In this document: piece after piece, positions 6,241 to 11,984 of the stretch | Layout of the letters: each line of letters opens with the position of its first letter | Position numbering within the stretch: position 1 is the first letter of the stretch | Source of the DNA: a virus | Strand: one strand, 5' to 3' | Length of the DNA stretch: 31,810 nt | Virus record (IMG/VR): IMGVR_UViG_3300025151_000173 | Span: 1 to 31,810 of that record | Translations under genes and position numbers: made by a program | Notes under the pieces: model-generated | What the model was told of the DNA's origin: nothing | Database searches by the model: none | Seen by the model: the letters and a program-made list of their open reading frames with translations, nothing else

Positions 6241-6548
6241 CCAATCACGCCCTCAGATTTAAAACCGACATAGATGCCGCTTTTGCCTTAGCCTATCATT
6301 CCCTTGGGGCAAGCAAACAGCTATTCCAAAAACGTCATAAAAGATTCGTTCAGTATTACGGCAAAGAACTCGACTCGGTAATGAACACTTGCAACAGAAG
6401 AGAACTGGACACGACCGCGCGGGATCATTATGCGGGCGCCCTTGATTGTGGTCGTCGTCACATATTCGAACTTGCCAAAAAATGGGTGCAAGGTGCTGAG
6501 GCTTCACACAAAGAATTGGACGACATTATCGAAGGTCTCTGGGAATAA
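6237..6548 (+). CDS. Hypothetical early protein
   Basis: 103 aa, ATGA overlap with the previous gene. Mostly helical and charged (AAFALAYHSLGASKQLFQKRHKRFVQYYGKELD .. DCGRRHIFELAKKWVQGAEASHKELDDIIEGLWE). No family recognised. It is the last gene of the tightly coupled block; the promoter repeat follows directly. Confidence 0.55.
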   Translation: MTNHALRFKTDIDAAFALAYHSLGASKQLFQKRHKRFVQYYGKELDSVMNTCNRRELDTTARDHYAGALDCGRRHIFELAKKWVQGAEASHKELDDIIEGLWE

Positions 6549-6560
6549 GCTTGGAAAGCT

Positions 6561-6645
6561 TGTAGGTATAAGGGAAAAAGAATCTGAAAAAAAAAGCATT
6601 GTTTCGCTTGATTCATCCTATATATGTGATCTATTATCACTATCA
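6561..6645 (+). promoter_or_regulatory. Promoter/operator repeat, copy 1
   Basis: Shares a long block with 8148-8235 and 8630-8730: GAATCTGAAAAAAAA, GCATTGTTT, then TTGATT (6608-6613), an 18-nt spacer and TATTAT (6632-6637). The inverted repeat GTGAT-N5-ATCAC (6626-6640) covers the -10. The A-tract upstream could act as an UP element. This copy lacks the small GGGA..TCCC leader hairpin of the other two. Before it, AAGCTT-GGA-AAGCTT (from 6547) is a short hairpin. Expected to drive the gene at 6671. Confidence 0.62.
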
Positions 6646-6670
6646 ACAACAACAAATCTTAAATCTAAAA

Positions 6671-6970
6671 ATGAAAATAAAAACCAACACCAACAGCCAC
6701 CTTGAAGGTCGTTTTTCTAACCCAAGCAATCTTAACCCTAATAAAGGTAAAGTTTTTGCACATGTTGTCAGAATTCATCCTGACGGTTCTGAATCTTTTT
6801 GCCCAAGCTTTAAGGCTAAATATTACGCGAATAGGAAAAATGCAGAGAAGGCAGTAAACCAGTATCTGAAAAAAGAACAAGAAGTCATTAAAAGAAACGC
6901 ATTTCGAAACTCATCGGCAACTGAATTTTTCCAAGCTCAAGGTTTAAATCTGATTAGCACCAAATACTGA
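6671..6970 (+). CDS. Hypothetical early cassette protein
   Basis: 99 aa from ATG 6671. An in-frame ATG at 6599 lies inside the promoter repeat and is rejected. The protein (GKVFAHVVRIHPDGSESFCPSFKAKYYANRKNAEKAVNQYLKKEQEVIKRNAFRNS) looks like a small basic alpha/beta domain. Not recognised. Its 3' flank carries the first tRNA T-arm-like hairpin. Confidence 0.55.
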   Translation: MKIKTNTNSHLEGRFSNPSNLNPNKGKVFAHVVRIHPDGSESFCPSFKAKYYANRKNAEKAVNQYLKKEQEVIKRNAFRNSSATEFFQAQGLNLISTKY

Positions 6971-6981
6971 ATCGAAACGCC

Positions 6982-6998
6982 TCGGGTTCGATCCCCGA
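6982..6998 (+). repeat. tRNA T-arm-like intergenic hairpin 1
   Basis: Stem TCGGG (6982-6986) with CCCGA (6994-6998) and 7-nt loop TTCGATC, exactly the geometry and consensus of a tRNA T-arm. It starts 11 nt after the preceding stop. No cloverleaf or acceptor partner exists, because the upstream DNA is coding. Confidence 0.75.
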
Positions 6999-7029
6999 CG
7001 CACTAGAAAACAAAAACAAAAAAAGAAAA

Positions 7030-7281
7030 ATGAAATTAAAAGACATATACAATCTAACCGAAAAAGAGAGCCAGCTTTTTCAATCAATACTAACTGGCAT
7101 GGATTACCCTGGCATGGGATGGCTTCACGCATTAGCGGAAGAATCTTTATCAACCAACGCTGTTCTTGGAAGCTTAATTAAAAAGGGGCTAGTTACTAGC
7201 CAACGCGAAAAAGAGCCGGGTTTACCGGAAGTTTTTTGGATTGAACTGACTACAGAAGGAAAAGAATTCCTTAATTCTTAA
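7030..7281 (+). CDS. Small winged-helix DNA-binding protein
   Basis: 83 aa. LTEKESQLFQSILTGMDYPGMGWLHALAEESLSTNAVLGSLIKKGLVTSQRE .. FWIELTTEGKEFL matches the helix-helix-turn-helix-wing pattern of MarR/PadR-like domains, with NAVLGSLIKKGLV as recognition helix and start of the wing. Likely a phage transcription regulator; the GTGAT-N5-ATCAC sites in the promoter repeats are possible targets. A-rich leader AAAAAAAGAAAA before ATG. T-arm-like hairpins lie on both sides. Confidence 0.6.
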   Translation: MKLKDIYNLTEKESQLFQSILTGMDYPGMGWLHALAEESLSTNAVLGSLIKKGLVTSQREKEPGLPEVFWIELTTEGKEFLNS

Positions 7282-7290
7282 TTAAATCCC

Positions 7291-7309
7291 GCAGGGTTCT
7301 ATCCCCTGC
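7291..7309 (+). repeat. tRNA T-arm-like intergenic hairpin 2
   Basis: Perfect 6-bp stem GCAGGG (7291-7296) with CCCTGC (7304-7309), loop TTCTATC. An A-T pair replaces the C-G pair seen at the same level in hairpins 4 and 5, a compensatory change. Starts 9 nt after the preceding stop. Confidence 0.75.
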
Positions 7310-7332
7310 ATAACTCAAACAAAAAAAGAAAA

Positions 7333-7827
7333 ATGAAAAACACTGCACAAAACGCCACTTACACTTATAAAGCGGTAAAAGAATTTATTGAGCATATTAC
7401 AGAAGTTGATGCCGATGGGATTTTTGATTTTGCAATCACGCATCTCCAATGGGATGACAACGGCAACCTTTGGTTTCATATCAGAGGTCAAAGTAACTCG
7501 GATGGGTCCGTATATAATGACGCCAATCTTTATCAAGCCAAGCCTTCAGGGGTTATTAATTCTTACGAGCCGAAAGATGATAGTTATTGGAACACTGATT
7601 GGGCTTGTGACCCTATTGACTTTTTGGAAAATGCCAAGCTTAGAAACCGTTACTTCGAGAAATCAAAGCCATGCGCCCGGTTCAATAAAGAATGTGGGGA
7701 ATTGACCAGCCGCTACATTGATCCGCTTTGGGGCAAGCCTGTTAGCTTCAGAAACATTTGGGACAAAAACGAGGACAACCCGTTTCTCTGCACCATAGCA
7801 GGGGACATTGGACAATATTGCGAATAA
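7333..7827 (+). CDS. Hypothetical early cassette protein
   Basis: 164 aa, acidic and rich in aromatic residues (FDFAITHLQWDDNGNLWFHIRGQSNSDGSVYNDANLYQ .. YWNTDWACDPIDFLENAKLRNRYF). No domain recognised. Starts after the same A-rich leader as its neighbours and sits between T-arm-like hairpins 2 and 3. Confidence 0.55.
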   Translation: MKNTAQNATYTYKAVKEFIEHITEVDADGIFDFAITHLQWDDNGNLWFHIRGQSNSDGSVYNDANLYQAKPSGVINSYEPKDDSYWNTDWACDPIDFLENAKLRNRYFEKSKPCARFNKECGELTSRYIDPLWGKPVSFRNIWDKNEDNPFLCTIAGDIGQYCE

Positions 7828-7837
7828 TCAAAACGCC

Positions 7838-7854
7838 TCGGGTTCGATCCCCGG
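7838..7854 (+). repeat. tRNA T-arm-like intergenic hairpin 3
   Basis: Stem TCGGG (7838-7842) with CCCGG (7850-7854), closing with a T-G wobble where hairpin 1 has T-A; loop TTCGATC. Flanks (CGCC before, CGCACTAGAAAAC after) are the same as hairpin 1. Starts 10 nt after the preceding stop. Confidence 0.75.
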
Positions 7855-7885
7855 CGCACTAGAAAACAAAACCGAAAAAAGAAAA

Positions 7886-8140
7886 ATGAGCATAAACAAA
7901 AAAATCCTATATAAGATAGCCGAGGAAACAGAATACTTTTATGATCGGTGGCAAGATGAACAAGGACTTGAAGATTTTTCCGATTACGTCAAAAGCATGG
8001 AAAAAATAATCAACGCGAAAGAACAAGAGTTCTTGGGACTTACTCAAAATCCTTTTAAGGTTTCTTACATTGATTCAAAAACGCAAAAAACGGTTGTTTT
8101 AAAACCGGACGCAACTGGAATCAGCGTTATTGTGAAATAG
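7886..8140 (+). CDS. Hypothetical early cassette protein
   Basis: 84 aa from ATG 7886, which follows GAAAAAAGAAAA. The longer frame from 7808 runs through the hairpin and overlaps the previous gene, so it is rejected. Helical N-terminus (KKILYKIAEETEYFYDRWQDEQGLEDFSDYVKSMEKIINAKEQEFLGL) and a short beta C-terminus. Not recognised. Confidence 0.55.
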   Translation: MSINKKILYKIAEETEYFYDRWQDEQGLEDFSDYVKSMEKIINAKEQEFLGLTQNPFKVSYIDSKTQKTVVLKPDATGISVIVK

Positions 8141-8147
8141 AAAAAAC

Positions 8148-8256
8148 AAAAAAAGAATCTGAAAAAAAAGCATTGTTTTAGTTGATTAGTTCCATATATG
8201 TGATTTAATATCACTATCAACGGGAGCAATCCCAAAACTAAAAACAAAAAAAGAAA
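8148..8256 (+). promoter_or_regulatory. Promoter/operator repeat, copy 2, with GNRA-loop leader hairpin
   Basis: TTGATT (8182-8187), 18-nt spacer, TAATAT (8206-8211), with GTGAT-N5-ATCAC (8200-8214) over the -10. The leader then has GGGA-GCAA-TCCC (8222-8233), a 4-bp stem with a GNRA tetraloop, then an A-rich ribosome-loading tract. Bases between the dyad arms and in the spacer have drifted while the arms are kept. Confidence 0.62.
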
Positions 8257-8607
8257 ATGACAACACTTAAAAAAATCAACGACGAATTGGCAAACGCAGG
8301 ACTGGAATTAATTAAATGGGATAATTATTTTACTTTCCAAATTTTGGATATTGATCTAGTTCCACTACCCAGCTTTGTCAAAACTGCCGGACATTTGGGC
8401 AACGGAGATCAATTGTTGGATTCTATTGCAGTCTGTAAGCTCAACCACTTGAGCTTTGAGAAATGGATAGGAGAGGCAATTATTTACCTACAAAGATTTT
8501 TGGAAAGATATGATTGGGCGCATCCTAAAGGCGACTATCACCCAGAGGAATTCGATTCATGGATGGATAATATTGATCGGTCTTTTGAATTAAATAACTC
8601 TAAATAA
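8257..8607 (+). CDS. Hypothetical early cassette protein
   Basis: 116 aa, acidic (LKKINDELANAGLELIKWDNYFTFQILDIDLVPLPSF .. SFEKWIGEAIIYLQRFLERYDWAHPKGDYHPEEFDSWMDNIDRSFEL). No family recognised. It has promoter repeats on both sides, so it forms a one-gene transcription unit unless there is read-through. Confidence 0.55.
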   Translation: MTTLKKINDELANAGLELIKWDNYFTFQILDIDLVPLPSFVKTAGHLGNGDQLLDSIAVCKLNHLSFEKWIGEAIIYLQRFLERYDWAHPKGDYHPEEFDSWMDNIDRSFELNNSK

Positions 8608-8629
8608 TAAGAACATCTGGATGTTTAAT

Positions 8630-8755
8630 CCCTTGTAGGTATAAAGAAAAAAGAATCTGAAAAAAAAGCATTGTTTCACTTGATTCATCCTATAAATGTG
8701 ATCTATTATCACTATCAACGGGAGCGATCCCAAAACTAAAAACAAAAAAAGAAAA
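8630..8755 (+). promoter_or_regulatory. Promoter/operator repeat, copy 3, with GNRA-loop leader hairpin
   Basis: Begins with TGTAGGTATAA as copy 1 does; TTGATT (8680-8685), 18-nt spacer, TATTAT (8704-8709), GTGAT-N5-ATCAC (8698-8712), then GGGA-GCGA-TCCC in the leader. Copy 2 has GCAA in that loop: both are GNRA. A short AACATC-TG-GATGTT hairpin (about 8611-8624) lies between the previous stop and the repeat and may weakly terminate. Confidence 0.62.
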
Positions 8756-8992
8756 ATGCAATATTCAAGAAAAACAAAAAAACCAACACCGGGACACTCT
8801 GGCAACCGAAAAAACGTTATTGTGGAATGGCGTTACAGTGAAGCCGAGATTGCTGAACGGAAAGCTGATGGAATAGACTCCAATCTCGATTGGCAACCGG
8901 TTTCCGGTGTGCGATTAACTCAAAAACAGGCAACCTATTGCCGCCTTAAGTTTGAGAAATTAGGATTTTTAACAAGGGAAAGGAATATATAA
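8756..8992 (+). CDS. Hypothetical early cassette protein
   Basis: 78 aa, basic (QYSRKTKKPTPGHSGNRKNVIVEWRYSEAEIAERKADGIDSNLDWQPVSGVRLTQKQATYCRLKFEKLGFL). The last part could form a helix-turn-helix-like pair, but no family is recognised. Driven by promoter repeat 3 and followed by T-arm-like hairpin 4. Confidence 0.5.
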   Translation: MQYSRKTKKPTPGHSGNRKNVIVEWRYSEAEIAERKADGIDSNLDWQPVSGVRLTQKQATYCRLKFEKLGFLTRERNI

Positions 8993-9002
8993 ACAATACC
9001 CC

Positions 9003-9021
9003 GCCGGGTTCGATCCCCGGC
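9003..9021 (+). repeat. tRNA T-arm-like intergenic hairpin 4
   Basis: Perfect 6-bp stem GCCGGG (9003-9008) with CCCGGC (9016-9021), loop TTCGATC. Followed by ACAACCAAAAAAAG. Starts 10 nt after the preceding stop. Confidence 0.78.
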
Positions 9022-9057
9022 ACAACCAAAAAAAGAACAAGAAAGGAACCAAGTAAA

Positions 9058-9510
9058 ATGGGAGCAAGAAGTGAAGAAAGAGAAAGGATCGGTTGGGCAA
9101 TCACGGATTCATGGAGAGATGATGCGACTTACGAAAAAGTCCGCGGAAGACTTCGCCAAAATTTAATCATAGACACCCCGTGGATGAACGCCGGAGGACG
9201 GTGGATGACTCAGGTTGATCCTTGGTCTGAGAAAAGGGTGGAGGATATGGCTAACCTCATCTGGAAATACGCCCCGCTCAAATCCGCTCTGCATCAGACT
9301 TTTCTCAATGTCATGGAAGCCGAGTGGGTTCTTGGGGAAGCAAGAGAGGCAGGGTTTCCGATTGAGGACGGAGAACCATTTGAGCGATACAAGGGCTGGA
9401 TTAATGAACTTGAGGAGGCTCTTGAGAAGGTAAAAAAGGAGCCGGGTAAAGACCCGCATGAGACTCTGGGAATGTTAACTAAAAACAAAAAAGAAGAATC
9501 CGTATTTTAA
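9058..9510 (+). CDS. Hypothetical early cassette protein
   Basis: 150 aa, helical and charged (GARSEERERIGWAITDSWRDDATYEKVRGRLRQN .. MANLIWKYAPLKSALHQTFLNVMEAEWVLGEAREAG .. WINELEEALEKVKKEPGK), with a probable coiled-coil tail. A weak AAGGA precedes the start. Not recognised. Confidence 0.55.
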   Translation: MGARSEERERIGWAITDSWRDDATYEKVRGRLRQNLIIDTPWMNAGGRWMTQVDPWSEKRVEDMANLIWKYAPLKSALHQTFLNVMEAEWVLGEAREAGFPIEDGEPFERYKGWINELEEALEKVKKEPGKDPHETLGMLTKNKKEESVF

Positions 9511-9516
9511 TCACCC

Positions 9517-9535
9517 GCCGGGTTCCATCCCCGGC
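9517..9535 (+). repeat. tRNA T-arm-like intergenic hairpin 5
   Basis: Perfect stem GCCGGG (9517-9522) with CCCGGC (9530-9535), loop TTCCATC. Only 6 nt after the preceding stop, the closest of the six. Confidence 0.75.
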
Positions 9536-9552
9536 ACAATAGAAACAATCAA

Positions 9553-10014
9553 ATGCTCAAAATTGTAAACATAAAACACGAATCCCCAAGGGCGGAGAAA
9601 AGCTACAATCAGAGGTCTGGAACCTACGGAACTGAGACGCATCCTTTGCGGCGAATAGTCGATGCGGATGGAAACATCGTAGGAAAGATGCGAAAGCAAC
9701 GCCGACAAGCAACTCGACCCGATGGTAACATTGACAGGTATAGCCCTAAAAAATGGGTTTGGATAATAGACCTTACATCTCGGATTAGTGGGTTTGGCCA
9801 AAGAGGAAATAGCAAGATCCATCTAAACTTGTTCGACTCAAAAAAACTTTCGGGAATGATTAACTACAGAGACGCTTGGCAGAAAGAAGTAAAGGGCTTG
9901 AGGGAAGCGAAGGAAATTCTTGCGGGTCTCTCAATAACCGATCACATCCCTATTAAAGAATGGGTCGAGAAGCAGAGGAACTTACGGAAAGAGTTACAAA
10001 AAAAAGATAAGTGA
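9553..10014 (+). CDS. Hypothetical early cassette protein
   Basis: 153 aa, strongly basic (RRIVDADGNIVGKMRKQRRQATRPDGNIDRYSPKKWVWIIDLTSRISGFGQRGN .. WVEKQRNLRKELQKKDK), with a beta-rich middle. The charge suggests nucleic-acid or envelope binding. No family recognised. Confidence 0.5.
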   Translation: MLKIVNIKHESPRAEKSYNQRSGTYGTETHPLRRIVDADGNIVGKMRKQRRQATRPDGNIDRYSPKKWVWIIDLTSRISGFGQRGNSKIHLNLFDSKKLSGMINYRDAWQKEVKGLREAKEILAGLSITDHIPIKEWVEKQRNLRKELQKKDK

Positions 10015-10025
10015 ATAATCACTCC

Positions 10026-10044
10026 GCTGGGTTCAATCCCCGGC
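10026..10044 (+). repeat. tRNA T-arm-like intergenic hairpin 6
   Basis: Stem GCTGGG (10026-10031) with CCCGGC (10039-10044), with a T-G wobble in place of the C-G of hairpins 4 and 5; loop TTCAATC. Followed by ACAACC as in hairpin 4. Starts 11 nt after the preceding stop. Confidence 0.75.
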
Positions 10045-10060
10045 ACAACCTACAAAAAAA

Positions 10061-10456
10061 ATGCAAACCATAAAAACAAAATATCACGGTCCCACAAATC
10101 ATAGGGGAGCCCGAATCTCAGCGAAGCAAGCAAGCCACAAAAATGGCAAGCGAATCTTTGTTCCGTATTGTTACGCATCAAATCCAGTTGAAAATCATAA
10201 GCGAGCCGCTGGACGATTGCGCAACATGCTAAACTGGAATCATACCCCAATGATTCCCGGAGATACGAACGATGGAATGATTTGGGTGTTTTCGCCTAGA
10301 TACAATCCCGAAAGAATCGGGACACATGCTCAACCGGATCCAAAAGTTGAAGCACTCAAAGACGAAATAAAAACATTGTCGGCGATGTTGCTTGATGCAG
10401 TCGGCGAAAAGAACTTGGAAGCGTTTATCTACAACTGGAGCAAGAATAATGGTTGA
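10061..10456 (+). CDS. Conserved phage/plasmid-type protein of unknown function
   Basis: 131 aa. The opening QTIKTKYHGPTNHRGARISA and the later ENHKRAAGRLRNMLNW resemble small proteins I have seen in phages and mobile elements, where a TKYxGPTNxRGxRI start is followed by an AA-x-x-L-x-x-x-LxW helix. Function unknown. The C-terminal third is a predicted helix (KVEALKDEIKTLSAMLLDAVGEKNLEAF). It overlaps the next microprotein by 8 nt. Confidence 0.5.
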   Translation: MQTIKTKYHGPTNHRGARISAKQASHKNGKRIFVPYCYASNPVENHKRAAGRLRNMLNWNHTPMIPGDTNDGMIWVFSPRYNPERIGTHAQPDPKVEALKDEIKTLSAMLLDAVGEKNLEAFIYNWSKNNG

Positions 10457-10559
10457 AGTAATTATTGGAGGAGTTGTTTGGCCTTTCTTGCTGATTGTTG
10501 CCTATGCTGTTTTTGCAATTCAAACAAAACCAAAAAAAGATGACACCGAAGAAATATAA
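10449..10559 (+). CDS. Single-pass membrane microprotein (36 aa)
   Basis: ATG 10449 to TAA 10557-10559. The sequence starts MVEVIIGGVVWPFLLIVAYA, continuing to a lysine-rich, acidic tail (KPKKDDTEEI). One clear transmembrane helix (about 4-24) with a charged C-terminal tail, so N-out/C-in is likely. It overlaps the previous stop by 8 nt and the following HTH gene by 20 nt, a compact arrangement favouring a real gene. Possible small inhibitor or anchor; function unknown. Confidence 0.45.
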   Translation: MVEVIIGGVVWPFLLIVAYAVFAIQTKPKKDDTEEI

Positions 10560-10707
10560 AACAATAAGAGAACAGATAGGAAGTCAATCAATGGTAGCTT
10601 CCAAACTGCAAACAGCCCGCGAAACAATCGCAAGAAGAGAAATAGGAGCCCAGCGAATCACCAAAGAAGCGGAGCTGGCTCTGTTGCAACTCTTAAAAAA
10701 CAATTAA
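10540..10707 (+). CDS. Cro/XRE-like helix-turn-helix protein
   Basis: 55 aa from ATG 10540 (an ATG at 10495 would run through the microprotein tail). YKTIREQIGSQSMVASKLQTARETIARREIGAQRITKEAELALLQL has the XRE plan: helix 1, QSMVASKL as helix 2, RETIARREIG as recognition helix, then ITKEAELAL. Its size suits a Cro-like dimeric repressor. Likely targets are the dyads at 104-119 or over the promoter repeats (inference). Its stop overlaps the stop of the opposing late operon (TTAA). Confidence 0.6.
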   Translation: MTPKKYKTIREQIGSQSMVASKLQTARETIARREIGAQRITKEAELALLQLLKNN

Positions 10708-11048
10708 CGACTGAACACCCATTGGCAAAAAGCGGGGTTCTGGAGCATTACGCACCGGAGCCCCGTTGTCATTCTCGAAATATAATCTTCTTCAGGCGGT
10801 GCAGGCTCGCTTGGAGAAAACCCAACGAGATTGGCAATGGCGTGTTGCACCTCATGGAGGCAAGTGTCGCGTATTGAGTCGCCACCCTGTCTCTCGTTGA
10901 TTACAAGGACTTGATGCGTTGTCTCACACCTGCCAAGCTCCTCGTCGCTTAGATCGCGACTGTGTGCGATTCTGAAGCGATGCCCCAAAATGTCCACAAA
11001 CTCAACCGGACAACGATCCCGCTCCTTAGTTTTCTTCCCAGTCTTCAT
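10704..11048 (-). CDS. IrrE/ImmA-like zinc metalloprotease-like protein
   Basis: 114 aa. The motif TCLHEVQHAIANLVG (63-77) contains HExxH (HEVQH 65-69), as in the ImmA/IrrE (DUF955) proteases, some of which cleave phage or element repressors. The family's downstream acidic ligand could be E86 or E87 (PPEEDY). It overlaps the upstream wHTH gene by 23 nt, forming a regulator-plus-protease pair at the end of the late operon. An alternative is a SprT-like or structural metal-binding protein. Confidence 0.6.
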   Translation of the reverse strand: MKTGKKTKERDRCPVEFVDILGHRFRIAHSRDLSDEELGRCETTHQVLVINERQGGDSIRDTCLHEVQHAIANLVGFSPSEPAPPEEDYISRMTTGLRCVMLQNPAFCQWVFSR

Positions 11049-11277
11049 TTATTGAATAATAACAGACCGATCCAATCTTGACCCGCTCAATCTTGCCCTG
11101 CTTTGCAAGCTTTCTGAAATATTCGCTCACCGTCTTTTGGTTTGTGTTTGTCTTTTCCGCGTATTCGCTCGCCGTGATTGTTCCCGGTGGTCGCTTTAGC
11201 TCTTTTGGAGCGTTGAGCAATTCTTGGAATTTTTCAGCAAGTGCGCCTATCGGATCACTTTCGTCGGGTCTAGCCAT
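11026..11277 (-). CDS. Winged-helix DNA-binding protein
   Basis: 83 aa from ATG 11277, preceded by AGAGGG. In-frame ATGs at 11307 and 11334 lie deeper inside the phosphoesterase gene. GTITASEYAEKTNTNQKTVSEYFRKLAKQGKIERVKIGSVCYYS is a textbook HTH with wing: T-x-x-E-Y-A, recognition helix NQKTVSEYFRKL, then a beta hairpin. Overlaps the 3' end of the metallophosphoesterase by 31 nt and the protease gene by 23 nt. Likely a transcription regulator. Confidence 0.6.
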   Translation of the reverse strand: MARPDESDPIGALAEKFQELLNAPKELKRPPGTITASEYAEKTNTNQKTVSEYFRKLAKQGKIERVKIGSVCYYSINEDWEEN

Positions 11278-11984
11278 TTTCCCTCTTTTGTTTTTTTGAT
11301 GTTCCATAAAATCCAGTCTCCGGTTTTGTCGCAAGCAACGCCATAGGCGAATCCCACTTGGTGCTTGAGTCGTCGCCTATGCGTCCGATTGTATTCTTGC
11401 TGTATACTTCCAATTCCGCATCCGACAACATAACTTTCCGATTGAGACAGATTATCCAATTGATGATAATCAAACGAATGGACATGTCCTGTGATTGTGC
11501 TTCCAAAGTGCTGGCAATTTACCTTTGCAGGATACATTGACGAAACGTATCCATGCCCTATCAATCTCCCAGGGGCAAACTCAAACCAACCTTTCTCCAC
11601 ATCATATTCCAGAGTCGTGCATCCAATTTGCTTTAGCTCGTTTAGAATCTGATCCCTTAACTGTTTAGCAAAGTCCACTTCCAACGACTCACGCGAAGAC
11701 TCAGCAAGCAAAAACAATCGGTGATCGTGATTGCCTAGCGTCATTACTTCGGGCTTATATTGCCGAATGAAATCTATTCCAGCCGCTATGTCTTCGCGCA
11801 ACGAATGAGCCCGATCCTCATCGTCCGCGCCTTTTCGTAACGGGGCTAAATCAATAAAATCTCCAAGATGAAAGCGACGAGCTTTCGGATGGTCTTTGCA
11901 GAACTGAAGAACCCTTTTTTTATAGTCAGGGCAAATCAATTCCCCGTGGGTGTCGGTTGCAATTATGAACTCTTTCCATGCCAT
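11247..11984 (-). CDS. Calcineurin-like metallophosphoesterase
   Basis: 245 aa. All motifs of the family are present: DTHG (11-14), GDFID (41-45), GNHDH (84-88), GHG (144-146) and GHVHS (167-171). Such enzymes hydrolyse phosphomono- or diesters with two metal ions. It sits at the end of the lysis module and starts TAATG on the stop of the TM/coiled-coil gene. Substrate unknown: nucleic-acid ends, cyclic or signalling nucleotides are all possible. Confidence 0.82.
   Translation of the reverse strand: MAWKEFIIATDTHGELICPDYKKRVLQFCKDHPKARRFHLGDFIDLAPLRKGADDEDRAHSLREDIAAGIDFIRQYKPEVMTLGNHDHRLFLLAESSRESLEVDFAKQLRDQILNELKQIGCTTLEYDVEKGWFEFAPGRLIGHGYVSSMYPAKVNCQHFGSTITGHVHSFDYHQLDNLSQSESYVVGCGIGSIQQEYNRTHRRRLKHQVGFAYGVACDKTGDWILWNIKKTKEGKWLDPTKVIR

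Noticed and set aside
6920-7010. Full tRNA genes ending at the T-arm-like hairpins
   Set aside because: The 60 nt upstream of each hairpin are coding or too short; no acceptor partner (for hairpin 1 it would be TAGTGCG), anticodon arm or D-arm is present, and no CCA follows at the right distance.
6982-10044. T-arm-like hairpins as rho-independent terminators
   Set aside because: They are followed by A-rich, not T-rich, DNA on the plus strand. On the minus strand the T tract lies before the hairpin, so neither strand gives a terminator.
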